Made by a program: the position numbers and the translations under genes. Shown here piece after piece: positions 23,501 through 34,145 of a stretch of 64,000 bases of DNA (position 1 is its first letter; every line of letters starts with the position of its first letter). Below the pieces are notes generated by a model. That model saw only the letters and a program-made list of their open reading frames with translations. It had not been told where the DNA came from and did no database searches. Origin of the DNA: Catenaria anguillulae PL171 (Eukaryota; Blastocladiomycota; Blastocladiomycetes; Blastocladiales; Catenariaceae); NCBI GenBank assembly GCA_002102555.1, contig MCFL01000009.1, positions 124,001-188,000 on the forward strand, written 5' to 3'.

Positions 23501-25270
23501 TATTCCGCAACGGACAAGGAGTAGATCGTTAGGTGTCCACGTTTTCCTCCCTCGCTGCCAGTTCCTCTGTCCGTTACAGTGACGAGGTCCTTTCGTCGAC
23601 TGCCTCTTCATCATGATTTGCACGAGGTGCAACACATCTTTACCTCCGGTTATTGGCTCTCTGTGAACCCGTGCCCAGCCGACAGAAAGCAGCGCAGGTG
23701 GAGTGACGGGGGGGTGCACTTGGGGCGAGAAATAAACTCGGATTCAATTAGCCGATAAGGTGAATGTATCGGTGGGGTTTGATTCGGGGCTCTGTGGAGA
23801 TTGAGTAGGACGAGTCTCGTGCACGAATGAGCTTGAAAGCACGACACACGTTCTGAGTTCTGTGTCGAGGTGCTGTGAGCTGCTGGAGCACGCCATGCCG
23901 AATGCAAATTTGAATGTTTCGCTTTTTGCACTCGCAGTTCCTTGAACAAACAATCACGTTTCCTCCTGCAGCGCTGCTTGAATGTGAATCCCCTTCATGA
24001 CGTTGCCTGCCGAGCGTGTGAGCAATCTGAAGCTCTGGAAATGGGGTCTCCCTGCTGATTGGCAGGGACTCGTGGCTCACAGGCGGCAGTTGCCAGTTTA
24101 GCAACAGGTGGGAAGTTGACATTGTCCCTCAGGGCACGGAATAAATGCAATGTATTGAAAAGATCGACCTGCTTCTTCGGGTATCGCTTGATTGTCCTGC
24201 CCAACTATCCTGCCCAACTTCCCGCTGTCGATTCCAGTCCCATCCGAGTCCCGATCCGGGTATGGTGTCATCAGATTTAACAGCACTGTTAAGGTAGTCA
24301 GTTGCGAAACGCGTGGGATGAGACATGAAAAGTGCCCACTCCACACGAGCTCATGCGAATTGCATGACTTGTTGCGCGTTTGCGTCCCAATAAAGGTAGC
24401 AGCAAAGCACGCCGATTCAGATCCGTCATGAGACCTGTTGAATGAAAAGCAGAAAACTTTGATACTGCATGCATCTCCGCTCAATATCTCATTCATGAGT
24501 CTGGTCACGTCAGTCTTGTGCCAGAAACATGTGTTTGTCGAATGCTGAGAGTGTGACATTTCGACCAGGATGTCGCTCGCTACTGAGGACCCTGACCGAT
24601 TATATGACACCTCTGTAAACATTGGTTCTGTATGTACCAACATGACCACATCTTCGTCCGTGCCCGCTCAGCAACCTCATCCGACCTCCAGCAGTGATGC
24701 AGACACTTGGAGTGTATGCAATTGAGTCCCGGGAATCTGTCAAAGTGATATGGGGATTTGGTAATGTGAGGCCAATTATCATGTACGGGCTGAGGTCTGC
24801 AGGCTGAAACGACATGTCACGCTTGCGATTTCAGTAGTGTCAGAGATTTGTGCCGTGTCATGTCGATGTGTTGGTGGCTCTATATGTGATTCATTGAGAT
24901 CGTTTTTGAATCTGCGGCCCTTTTCTGCCTGTATGACCACATCTCATCATGGTTTCGATATGTTCGCTGCTTGCTGTAAACCCTGAAGGGTCGATTCGGA
25001 CGGCCTGCTTCGAGGCCGGAGCAGAATTTTTAAACAAAGATGAATCAGCTCACCACTAGGGTGGTAGATCTGAGCACAACCTGCCTTTCTATTATGTGGC
25101 TCACTATGGTTGGGAGCACAATGTTTAGCGACACATTGACCTCTCCGCTTGGAGTCAAGGTCGGGCGCGAAAAAGTCGCTATTCTGCAATGATGCAAAAG
25201 TGTGCGGTGCGCTAGAAAACATACACAAGGTCGAGCATGTATTCGCAACAATGCATACACACACATTGTC
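20533..25270. other. 4.7 kb region without recognisable genes, upstream of WOPR gene
   Basis: This is the largest gap in the window. The plus strand is rich in purine stretches (for example 20820-20930 and 21950-22100, including an AG run near 22050), so the WOPR sense strand is pyrimidine-rich there. The open frames present (such as 22397-22909 and 23018-23719 on the minus strand) have random composition and no motif. I found no tRNA A/B boxes, rRNA or transposon ends by eye. It may hold a long promoter, a long spliced 5' UTR or a noncoding RNA. Confidence 0.5.
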
Positions 25271-27253
25271 TCACCTCTTCCCTGCAACCGACGACACGTC
25301 CAACACCATGATCTCACGCTTACTCGCCCCGAACCGCACCACATCCTTGCTCTTCAACTCGACATACCTTGCCGGCTCGACCTTGTCCCCATTCAAATAC
25401 GTCCCATTGGTTGACTCCAAATCCAACAAGTACGGCGTGCCACCGCGGCGAAACTGCACCACGGCCTGCTGCCCGCTGACACTTGGCGAGTCCACAAGCA
25501 CATCGGCCTGCTCGGGGTCGCGTCCAAGCATCCAGTACGTCTTGGTATCGCCAGCGCCCCTTGTGCGTGTTGGCTCGAGCTCAATAGTCGCAAGCGCTTT
25601 GTCGTGCTTGCAAATAAAGAGGGCCCACGTGTTTGGCGCCGGTGCACTTGCGTCTGACGGCGGCGAGTACTTGAGTTGGACTTGGCGGCCAGACGCCAGC
25701 GTGACGGTTGTGGCGGCCAGGTTGAGCGTGCCCGAAGGTACAAACGAGGGCTTTTCCACTGGCTTCGCAGGCGGTGGAGAGGTGTCTCGAGCAGGATCAG
25801 GTGAATGCGGCCGAGGTGGCGAGTGGCGCCGCTTGTTCGATCGCGCGGCACGGTCGCCACCGTCCTTGTCTGTGCGGTCTCGGTGGTCGCTGGGCGGTGG
25901 GTGGTAGATATCGGGCCGGCGGCTCGATGAGCCGCGCGAATCGCGAGAAGGCGAACGTGACCTCTGGCCGTCTCGCCGTGGTGCAGGCTCGCCGTCATGC
26001 TTGGGTGCGGACCGGTCGCGCGTCGAGTCTTTGCGGCGCCGGCTGCGGTCTGTCGATGTGTCACGGCGGGTATGTGACGACAAGGGTGGTGGGGGAGGCA
26101 TTTCACGCGAGTCGTGCGGCTGAGTTGAGCGGGGCGCATGGTCGCGGTCGGCGGGTCGCTCGTCGTGTGCGCCACGGGCAGTGTCGCGGCGGTAGCTTGA
26201 TGATGCCAAGGAATCCCGTTGGTCGTCGCGATCGACTTGATTCAGGTAGCGAGACGACTCATGCTGCTCTCGATGCCGTAGCTCATCCCGGCCGCGATAC
26301 TCGTCAGCGCCACTCGTTTTCCTCGCCCGTCCATCGTCCTTGCCACGGTCCCTGTTCCTCTCCCTATCCCCGGTCCTATCGCGATCCGAATCTCGATCCC
26401 AATCCCGATTGCGAGACGGCGGGCCCATGGGCCCAGTCTCGCTGTTGGGCCGGTACTCATCATACCGCCTTGCCGCCATGGTCTCATTCGGCTGATCACG
26501 GTTGCGCTTGCGATCATATTCTCTGCTCACCAACCGCGCATCATCACCGCCACCACCGCGGCCAGTATCAACGCTGGACCGCCGTGTGTCGGCATTGACG
26601 TACCTGCTGCTCCCACGCGAGTCTGTGTATTCGGTGCGCGGCGCCTGGTATCTGTCGCGATCGCGGTCGCGCACATCACGATCCCTATGCTGTTGGCCAC
26701 GCATGGACCGGTCATGGTCACGGTCACTATCACGGTCACGGTCACGATCACGGCCGCGCACGTCACGGGCATTGTTGCTCGAGCTGTCGTCATACGTCGG
26801 GTAATACCCATCGCCGCCGCCGCCGCTCACTGCCGGCGGATCGTCCCGCCTAGCGCGACGGCCATGGTGGCTCCTGTCGCCACGGTCGCGGTCATTGTCA
26901 CGGCTGCTGCGCTCCCGCTCCCGATCAAGGTCACGGTCACGGTCCGCTTCCCGCGCATACTGGTCACCGCCACGCACGGGTCCATTGGGCCGGCGGGGCA
27001 GCGCCAGGTCGGGCTCGGGTTGCCTCTGGTGTGCCGAGGACGCAGACGCAGACGCAGGCGGCGTGTAATTGTCAGCGCGGTCGCCTGCATATCGAATGGT
27101 TGCAGCGGATGACGACGTGGACAAGAGCGGGCGGTCCGGGTCCCGGGTGCTGCGAGGAGGAGACCGTGAGCGAGAGCGCGAGTGGGGCGAGCGGGAGCGG
27201 CGGCGGTGGCGGTCCCTTTCGCGGTCGCGCGGGCGGGAGGTGGATGAAGACAT
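25271..27253 (-). CDS. SNIP1: SNIP1/Pml1-like FHA-domain protein with Arg/Asp-rich N-terminus
   Basis: Single exon, 660 aa. The first 480 residues are dominated by Arg-Asp, Arg-Glu and Arg-Ser dipeptides (RDRDRDSDRDHDRS type), as in many splicing factors. The C-terminal 150 residues form an FHA domain in the SNIP1 arrangement: KYSPPSD, WALFICKHDK, YWMLGRDPEQADVLVDSPSV, then SGQQAVVQFR, YLLDLESTNGTYLNGDKVE, VRFGASKREIMVL. Known role: Pml1/SNIP1 is part of the RES complex, which helps retain unspliced pre-mRNA and supports splicing of some introns. The usual SSCSR(E/D)HA segment reads PSVSGQQA, so the canonical FHA Ser and His are changed. Start at the first ATG, directly before the RD region. 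Confidence 0.85.
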   Translation of the reverse strand: MSSSTSRPRDRERDRHRRRSRSPHSRSRSRSPPRSTRDPDRPLLSTSSSAATIRYAGDRADNYTPPASASASSAHQRQPEPDLALPRRPNGPVRGGDQYAREADRDRDLDRERERSSRDNDRDRGDRSHHGRRARRDDPPAVSGGGGDGYYPTYDDSSSNNARDVRGRDRDRDRDSDRDHDRSMRGQQHRDRDVRDRDRDRYQAPRTEYTDSRGSSRYVNADTRRSSVDTGRGGGGDDARLVSREYDRKRNRDQPNETMAARRYDEYRPNSETGPMGPPSRNRDWDRDSDRDRTGDRERNRDRGKDDGRARKTSGADEYRGRDELRHREQHESSRYLNQVDRDDQRDSLASSSYRRDTARGAHDERPADRDHAPRSTQPHDSREMPPPPPLSSHTRRDTSTDRSRRRKDSTRDRSAPKHDGEPAPRRDGQRSRSPSRDSRGSSSRRPDIYHPPPSDHRDRTDKDGGDRAARSNKRRHSPPRPHSPDPARDTSPPPAKPVEKPSFVPSGTLNLAATTVTLASGRQVQLKYSPPSDASAPAPNTWALFICKHDKALATIELEPTRTRGAGDTKTYWMLGRDPEQADVLVDSPSVSGQQAVVQFRRGGTPYLLDLESTNGTYLNGDKVEPARYVELKSKDVVRFGASKREIMVLDVSSVAGKR

Positions 27254-27579
27254 GAGTGGGGTTGGATTGTTGGGTAGAAGGCCGGTCTAGCCAGATCAGG
27301 GCGAAACAGCCGAAAGACGGCGGTGGCGGGAGGCAGGGCCGGCGAGGGAATCCGAAGCGAATGCGCTGGGTGGGTTATGCATTAACTTTACCTATGGGAC
27401 CTTGCTCGGTTCCATTCGTCATCAGATCATAAATCTTTCTCGTCTCACAGAGCCACGCCAAGGTGAACACAGCGTGCACTCTGCCTTGCGTGGTGCGGGT
27501 GCCCACACTGCCCGGCCGGCCTGCAAGGCGAGGACAAGTTGGTCTTGACAAACGGCCACGGGAAAGTAAGAAAAGTGTA
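27254..27579. other. Spacer between CTF8 and SNIP1-like gene
   Basis: About 330 bp between two minus-strand genes; it should hold the SNIP1-like promoter and the CTF8 3' end. No gene seen. Confidence 0.4.
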
Positions 27580-28128
27580 TTAGACAAGATTCTGCGGCCG
27601 AGTCTTGAACATGTACTTGTACTTGACAATGCCCCTCACCCGCCATTCCACTTGCACGTCGCCACCCGTTGTGTCTCCTCCTCCTCCTCTCCCTGTTGCC
27701 CCTCCCATCCTCTCCGCATCTTGGTCCAAGTCGACATCCATCGAGTCGTCGTACTCTGCCCGACCCGGATCCACACCCACATCCACTGCCCGCTGCGTCT
27801 TCTCCAGCACCGCAAACGGCTTGCTCATCTTGACGAGCTTTCCCTCGAGGCGGTGGTTGCCAATGATCAGCTCCGGATTGCCCGAATCCTGCGTAAATCA
27901 AATCAATTCAAATCGCAGTTTGTGAGTGTGTCACTCTCGTCACAGATGCGATGCATGGTAACATGCAAGAAAGATGTACTCCAGCGTACATACGGATGAG
28001 TTGGCATAGGTAAACTTGCCCAGGTGCTGGCCAGAAAAGACGCCGTCGTCGCACTCGAGTGACCCTTGCAGCTCAATCACAACCAGCTCGTGCGGCTTGT
28101 CTTGGTGCAGTGGCAGGAACAACTCCAT
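27580..28128 (-). CDS. CTF8: Chromosome transmission fidelity protein 8 (alternative clamp-loader subunit)
   Basis: Exons 28128-27994 and 27888-27580 (147 aa), intron GTATGT...ACGCAG. Exon 1 gives ELVVIELQGSLE and GVFSGQHLGKFTY; exon 2 gives PELIIGNHRLEGKLVKMSK and PFAVLEK, and ends with VRGIVKYKYMFKTRP. That is the CTF8 order: WxLIELQG, GxxLG, LIIGxHxLxGKxxxLxKPFAVLxK and the C-terminal KxKxxFKxRP. Known role: Ctf8 with Dcc1 and Ctf18 forms the alternative RFC that loads and unloads PCNA and supports sister-chromatid cohesion. An acidic/Gly-rich loop of about 40 residues is inserted before the C-terminal motif. Confidence 0.9.
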
Positions 28129-28375
28129 TTTGTTGAATGAATACGAATAGTATCCGAGTGGTTCACTTGATGTTGACTTGCAATTGCATAGAGTACTGCT
28201 AGGTTTTTACATACACGAAATACTCTGCGATTCTTACCAAGTTTTTGATCGATCAGGCTTGCAATGCACGTGTGAGTGCGTGACGTGCACTTCTCGCACC
28301 AGATACATACCTACGGAGTGAGGCAAACAAGTGTATATATGTATATATCGAGCTCATTCCGACCAAATCACTGCT

Positions 28376-29193
28376 CTACTGCTCCACCGTCATTCCAGTC
28401 ATCTCGGCCAGCTTTTGTGCAAACACATCCTGCATGAATGCCGGCTTGCCTGCTCCTGATCCTGCTGCCGCTGACCCACTTGCCGCACCCGACGATCCTG
28501 CAGCCGCAGCCGCCGCGCTCGTCTTTTTTGGTGGCCGCACAAGCACCGTCTTGATGAGATCCAGCTGGTTAATGTCGCCCTCCCACTTGCGAAGTGCCTC
28601 GACCACCTTGGCTGATTGCAAGTTTGGCATGACTGTGCAAAGGTGGCAGTGTTGGGTGAGCTGATACTGTGGTGACAGAAACCAAATGAGAGAGAGTGCA
28701 GCTGATCGTACCAATGCCATGCGTCTCATACTCGACGCGCTCCTGCTTGCCCATGGCCTCCATCAACTCTTCTTTGGGACTCTTTTTCCCATGCACGGCC
28801 TTGTCCCTCTCCTCGCGCATGGCCCGCAACTCGTCCTCGTGGCGGGCGAGCCACAGCTCAATCACATCGTGCATCTCTTGCAAGCTGCATGCCGTCACAC
28901 TAGGGTCCATGGCGTGCTTGATGAAAAAGTAGCGCTCCACCAGTGGAGATACCTTGAATGAGTTGCGCTCGTCTTTCCCCTTTGCCAGCCGGTCGTCGCG
29001 CGCCATGGCGCGGCGCGCTTGCTTGGCCTTGCGCGAGTACGGGTGCACGTTTTCGACTTTGCCGAGCTTTTTGAGCGACTTGACCTTGTTGTTTGGCTAA
29101 ATTCGATGAGGCGCGGGAGCATGGTTGGTTGCAGATTGGGCGAGAGGTCAGTGGTGATTGCGTGCGGACGCGGATGATTGCATTGCGGACCAT
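28376..29193 (-). CDS. TMA16: TMA16-like ribosome-associated protein
   Basis: Exons 29193-29170 (tentative), 29096-28712 and 28632-28376 (about 221 aa). Core features are VHPYSRKAKQARRAMARDD, then ERYFFIKHAMDP, EMHDVIELWLARHEDEL, YETHGIVMPNLQSA (made across intron 2) and VEALRKWEGDINQLDLIK. This matches Tma16: HPYSRKAxQ, a helical middle, a YGLxxPDL-type segment and LRxWDxDLxxL. Known role: Tma16 binds pre-60S/60S ribosomal particles as an assembly factor. A Gly/Ala/Ser-rich C-terminal extension is extra. The first exon is either eight codons as listed or only the ATG itself; both use a GTCCGC donor. Confidence 0.82.
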
Positions 29194-30034
29194 GTTGACT
29201 TGGCTGTGACTGTGAGAATTACATTGATATTCTGGGTTCTTTTGGAATTGTTAGCCGGCCAACGAACATTCGACACCAACGTCGACAAACGAGGGGCGAG
29301 CGCTGCATCCATTGTCGCGTGATCTCACATGATGTGCATCTGTAGAAGCCTAACGCCACATGTCCCTTGTTCTCGAACCAGCCCCTTCATCGATGAGGGC
29401 ACCCGTCCACCGCCATGCAGCCATTATCGAGGCAATCATCACTCGTCTGCAGGACGGAAAGGTCCTGGCCGTGAAGAAATGAAGGGCAATGAGCATCCGC
29501 CGTTGATGAAGCCATGGCAGCGAGGGTCGTGTGTTTGCCTTTCCTGTATGTAGTATATATACCTGGGACAGTGGAGGGAGCCCTGCCACTCTCAGGTTGG
29601 AGGTGAGCAGAGGAGCGGTCAGAGTCAAAACGTTGCCATTCTCCCTCGTTGAACACTTTTGCTTTAGCCTCACTCAATCCAACGTCGATGCATTCACTTT
29701 CCGTTATCCGTTGCAACTTTCGTTTCGTTGCGATTGACCAGACCAGACCGTCCTTCGCCACACTCGACATTCTCCTCTCTACAAGTACCAACGCCTACCT
29801 CAGCAGTTCTCGTCAACTTTGAAAACTCTGTACCTGCGCAAAAAGCAATTCTCGCATGAAACATAACATTGCTCAGTCAAAAACAAAAGTTGCTTCTGAT
29901 CCTCCATTCTCCAATCCACTTCACCTGAAATGTATGTGGCATGCATCTTACGATAGCTGTCCTGCCCATCCGAATCACTCACCAAACCGCAATGGCTCCT
30001 ATCCCTACTTCTCATATCACAGAACTCCAACACC
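29194..30034. other. 840 bp intergenic region
   Basis: Divergent spacer between TMA16 and the 4-TM protein gene. Open frames here have no family resemblance and no features such as signal peptides. Probably promoter sequence. Confidence 0.4.
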
Positions 30035-30574
30035 ATGACAAGTCCGAATACTCCCTCCACACCGGCATCCAAACCGCACCCTTTGCCGCACTTTTCATCC
30101 AAGCATTCGATCGACCCACCCACAACACCCGTACCCTCGACCCACCTTCCGCCAGCCTACATCCGCCTGCCCACGCTGGCCCTCACACTCGTCACGTTCC
30201 TCGCCTGGCTCGCCTCGGGGCTCGCCACCTACTTTCACCCGCTCTTCACCCTCCCACCCATCCTTCCGCTCGCCCACCTGCCTGCGATTGTGGGCTTGGG
30301 CCTATTGTTTTCGCTATGGGGTTTGGTGGCCATGCTGCGCAACGATGCGCGCGGCGTGCTAACGTTTGCCATTGGATACGCCTTGTTTGTTGTTGGCCAC
30401 ACGGTGTTTCGCGGCATGGTGTACTTGGCACATCCAGAAGACGGGTGGGCCGTGTGGGTAGTTGTGGCGGTCGAGGCAGTGGTGTCGGGGTGGTTTCTTG
30501 GGTATGCACTCGTGCTCAGGGCGTGTAAGCAGAGGGCAATGCGCGGCATGCAGCCGTTGCGCATGTCGCCCTAA
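30035..30574 (+). CDS. Four-TM membrane protein of unknown function
   Basis: Single exon, 179 aa. A 45-residue Pro/Ser/Thr-rich cytosolic-type N-terminus precedes four hydrophobic helices: about 47-67 (LALTLVTFLAWLASGLATYF), 82-100 (PAIVGLGLLFSLWGLVAML), 107-131 (VLTFAIGYALFVVGHTVF) and 138-161 (WAVWVVVAVEAVVSGWFLG). The C-terminal tail is short and basic. No signal peptide is evident, so the first TM probably acts as anchor. The topology recalls MARVEL or DUF-type tetraspan proteins, but no signature supports a family. Confidence 0.65.
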   Translation: MTSPNTPSTPASKPHPLPHFSSKHSIDPPTTPVPSTHLPPAYIRLPTLALTLVTFLAWLASGLATYFHPLFTLPPILPLAHLPAIVGLGLLFSLWGLVAMLRNDARGVLTFAIGYALFVVGHTVFRGMVYLAHPEDGWAVWVVVAVEAVVSGWFLGYALVLRACKQRAMRGMQPLRMSP

Positions 30575-31048
30575 GTCAACAAAGTCTACGTCAAGTGTTG
30601 TCCCTGGTGGATGCTCTTGTTGGTGGATTGCAGTTTTTGATATGCGTTTTTTTGTTGTTGTTTCATTGGAGTGTGTTTTCCCCTTGGCACCTTGCGTATC
30701 CTTCTTGCGTTCCTCTTTGGTCCTATTCTTCCCCTCATTCATGTTGACGACCGGCATGCTTGTCAACGGTGTCGGTTCTTTTGTGTATGTATCTCAATTT
30801 CTTCCGAGTATGAATACTACCCCACTTGTGTAATCTTTCGAGTCGAGCGCCAATCAAGTTGAAGCAAGACGGCAGAGCATTTCAGCTTCGCCCGACAGCA
30901 GGCTCTGGTGATGGACTGGATTCAATGGCAAGTGGAAAAGTATACTACAAATGGAAAAGAAACAGGGAACAACCACGGCAAAGCAAGACCTTCACTCTGG
31001 GGAGGGGCCAACGTCTCCCCACTCATTGCATCGCCGGCATGCTGATTT
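30575..31048. other. Convergent 3' spacer
   Basis: T-rich sequence after the 4-TM gene, then a short stretch before the TOM7 stop. Nothing gene-like seen. Confidence 0.4.
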
Positions 31049-31426
31049 TTAGGCAAAGGGCGAGATGAGGCGGATCAGAGCCGGGCGCGGGTTGGACCGG
31101 GTCATGCCTGAATGATGAGTGAATGGAAGGGGTGAGAAGGAAAAAAAAGAGACAGAGAGCCAAGGGATAGTGAAGCATGGAGAGTGTGACGGACCAATGT
31201 ACAAGATGAAGGGGATGTAGCCGACATGGACAATCTTCTTGACGACCTCGGTGAGGCGGACAATACCTGCATAAGTACGATTGTCGAGGTCAAAGGCAGT
31301 AAGTGGGACATGCATGGTTTCGAGTTGGGCGAGGACACATAGACATGGACAAGGTGCTGCCACGGGAAAAGGGAACAGCAGCGGCGAATGCGTGTACTTA
31401 CGATCCTTGGTTTCTTCAGAGAACAT
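31049..31426 (-). CDS. TOM7: TOM7, small subunit of the mitochondrial outer-membrane translocase
   Basis: Exons 31426-31402, 31266-31195 and 31107-31049 (51 aa), too short and split to be found by simple frame search. The joined product reads MFSEETKDRIVRLTEVVKK, then VHVGYIPFILYIGMTRS and PRPALIRLISPFA. This is Tom7: a short cytosolic part with (S/E)EE(S/T)K(D/E)RI, a TM helix with the G(W/Y)IP(F/L) motif, and the C-terminal NPxPxLxxLISPxA. Known role: stabilises or remodels the TOM complex and modulates its dynamics. Intron 1 has GTAAGT, the only canonical donor I found in the window. Confidence 0.93.
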   Translation of the reverse strand: MFSEETKDRKYTHSPLLFPFPVAAPCPCLCVLAQLETMHVPLTAFDLDNRTYAGIVRLTEVVKKIVHVGYIPFILYIGPSHSPCFTIPWLSVSFFSFSPLPFTHHSGMTRSNPRPALIRLISPFA

Positions 31427-31714
31427 GATGTGCAGCTTTGTAGGTTTACATGGATTATCTGGAGAGTCAATACTATACATATGTTTGTGTACCGGGGTCA
31501 TGGGTCATGACAATGATGGAAGCAACATCCAGTGAGGGCCGCCGATCCGTCGATCCTTGGCTCCAAACGGCACTTGCCCAAACCAAACCAAACGGACCGA
31601 TGGACCGATGGACTCATTTAAATCTGTGCATCGCTCCTTGTTAAGTAATTGACGCTTAGGGATATGTGCCATTGTGACACTTCTTCCATGTAACATCTCA
31701 TCTTGACACCAACC

Positions 31715-33142
31715 ATGCCGCAATGCCAAACCTGCCACACGGCCCGTGCCTCGCTCAAGCGGCCAAAGACGGGCGCACACATCTGTAAGGCGTGCTTTTA
31801 CTTGGCCTTTGAAACCGAGATCCACACCACCATTACCTCCAACAAGCTCTTCCACCGCGGCGAGCGCGTGGCCATCGGGGCCTCTGGCGGCAAGGACTCG
31901 ACCGTGCTGGCCTACGTCCTCAGGACGCTCAACGACCGCTACGATTATGGCCTCGACTTGGTGCTGCTGTCGGTGGACGAGGGCATCACCGGATACAGGG
32001 ACGATTCATTGGCGACCGTCAGGCGCAACATGGAACAGTATGGCCTGCCACTGCTGGTGGTCAGCTACAAGGACATGTATGGGTGGAGCATGGACGACAT
32101 TGTCAAGCAGGTTGGCCTCAAGAACAATTGCACTTTTTGCGGCGTGTTTCGCAGGCAGGCACTGGATCGTGGAGCCGTCAAGTTGGGCGTGGATCATATT
32201 GTGACTGGCCACAATGCAGATGATATTGCCGAAACCGTCCTCATGAACAGTGCGTTTGCATTGCGCCTCTTTTTTTCGTTCGTCAATCTCACTCTGTGCT
32301 CACCTGATGTTGGCCCTGTCTTGTGTGTGTGTGTGCAGTTCTTCGGGGCGACTTTCCCAGGCTCACTCGATGCACCGCCATCACCACGCAATCCGACCCG
32401 CAAGCCCTCAAGCGCTCAAAGCCCTTCAAGTACACGTACGAAAAGGAAATCGTCATGTATGCCTACTTTAAGCAGCTCGACTACTTTTCCACCGAGTGCA
32501 CCTATGCCCCGCAAGCGTATCGCGGGTATGCACGCACCTACCTCAAGGACCTGGAAGCGCTCCGACCGAGCGCCATTTTGGATATCATTGCGAGTGGCGA
32601 GGCATTTGCTGGGCGGGACCAGAGTGCGGTGAGCGGACATGTGGACGATGACGAGGGGCCGTCGTGTGGTCAAGTATCTGGAGGCAGTAACCAAGATAAG
32701 GTGCAAAGCAAGGCGACCAACAAGAACAAGAGCAAGAAGAAGGACGTCCCGCAAGCGCCAGGCGAGTGCGAGCGGTGCGGATACATGTCGTCGCAAAAAG
32801 TGTGTAAGGCATGTGTGCTCCTCGAGGGACTCAATCGCGGGTTGCCGACACTGGGCATTGGAAAGACAGAGACCATGGTATGTTCCTTGTTTCTGGTGTC
32901 TTGTGCGCCGCAAAACATACTTAATACTCTTATTGTTTCTTTGGCTCGTGTAGCGGCGCAAGCACGGATTGACGGATCAGGATTCAGAGTCGGTAGGAAG
33001 GACCATTGAGCACATGGCGGATTTGCAAAAGAGTGCCGGCCAGGCGAGAACGCAGATGGAAGGACCCGTGCGACCCGTGGTGGATGCAGTTGCAGATGGC
33101 GTCCAGTCGTTGACGTTGAGGGGAGCACTGGCGGAACTGTAG
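31715..33142 (+). CDS. NCS6: NCS6/CTU1, cytosolic tRNA 2-thiolation enzyme
   Basis: Exons 31715-32249, 32339-32877 and 32954-33142 (420 aa). An N-terminal Cys motif ([11 protein letters not shown] ... HICKAC) is followed by the PP-loop SGGKDST at residues 57-63, [67 protein letters not shown] and the C-terminal zinc motif [16 protein letters not shown]. All are NCS6/CTU1 hallmarks. Known role: with NCS2/CTU2 it adenylates and thiolates U34 of tRNA Lys, Glu and Gln (mcm5s2U), taking sulfur from URM1. A Lys-rich linker of about 60 residues precedes the last zinc motif. ATG at 31715 is the first real start. Stop lies only 58 bp from the METTL5 stop on the other strand. Confidence 0.95.
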
Positions 33143-33200
33143 CCATGCATGTGTGGAAGACAACAATATAGAGTATGCAGTGCACGATCACATTTTTCAC

Positions 33201-33916
33201 TCATCGACGCCCGCTGTTGGAAGGAGGTTTGCGCTCTAACCGAATCAAGTCGACCATGACATCCACGCTCTTCTTCTTGTGAAACTTGTACATTTGCGGA
33301 ATGTCAAACTACATGGCCGCTCAATCAACGGTGAGTCCCGTTAACATTGGCAGCGAAAGACAAGACGCACCTTCATCTCGGCCACCACCTCAAAGTCACA
33401 CCCCCAATCGGCCGCACGCTTCTTGAGATACTCCCTCGTACTGCTCTTGTGCAGCGAGTACACGACCGGGGCCAACCCGACGGCATGCTGCAAGAACCGC
33501 ACATCAATTCCAGCACTGTTCTTTGTGCCAAACGGCGGGTTCGTCACCACCACATCAAACTGGGCGCCGCCACGCAACGGAATCTGCTCGCCACCCAAAT
33601 CCGCATGCACCAGATCCACCAGATCCTCACACTCGCACTCGCGCAAGTTTTCCCTGCACACGGCCAGCGCATCCGTGTCAATGTCGACGGCCGTCACGTG
33701 GCCTGCGCCCATCATGGCCGAGGCGATCGCTAGCATGCCGGCGCCCGTGCCGAGATCGACCACGTGCGAGTCGCAAATGTCCGAGTACATGGATTCCGCC
33801 GTGTAGAGCATGCGGGCGGCGAGATGCGCCGATGTTGGGTATTGCTCGAGGTGCCATTTGGGAGCGGCAAACGGGCGCACGTGCGACAGGTGCGATTCAA
33901 GGTCTTTGAGCTTCAT
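33201..33916 (-). CDS. METTL5: METTL5-like rRNA N6-adenosine methyltransferase
   Basis: Exons 33916-33371 and 33308-33201 (217 aa). Starts MKLKDLESHLSHV, then HLEQYPTSAHLAARMLYTA, the SAM-binding VVDLGTGAGMLAIASAMMGAG, AVDIDTDAL, the catalytic NPPFGTKNSAGID, VYSLHKSSTREYL and, after the intron, YKFHKKKSVDVMVDLIRL. These are METTL5 family hallmarks. Known role: with TRMT112 it makes m6A at A1832 of human 18S rRNA. In-frame ATGs upstream (up to 34018) would add an unconserved N-terminus; I chose the one matching the family. The MMGAG reading in motif I is normal for the family. Confidence 0.93.
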
Positions 33917-34145
33917 TGTGTTTTGGGTGGCGGATACAGACGTAGATGTATCTTGTGGTTCGGATTGGTCGTTCATCCAAGTATGTAGGGTGGATCCTGC
34001 GGGTGGATGGAAACCCATCACGTGGGGTAGGGTTGGAGTGTCTCGCACTTGTGTCGCGCCTTTGGGCCATTGCTCATCATGATTATGTTTGATTCAATGA
34101 TACAATCAGGCAAATGTCCATGTACAATACCCATCAATACACACC

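Noticed and set aside
23018-23719. Minus-strand frame of 233 codons in the WOPR upstream region
   Set aside because: Random-looking composition (scattered Cys, His, Pro) and no splice or family support.
31703-31714. Upstream non-ATG start for NCS6
   Set aside because: The frame extends to a TTG, but the first ATG at 31715 gives the family start just before the Cys motif.
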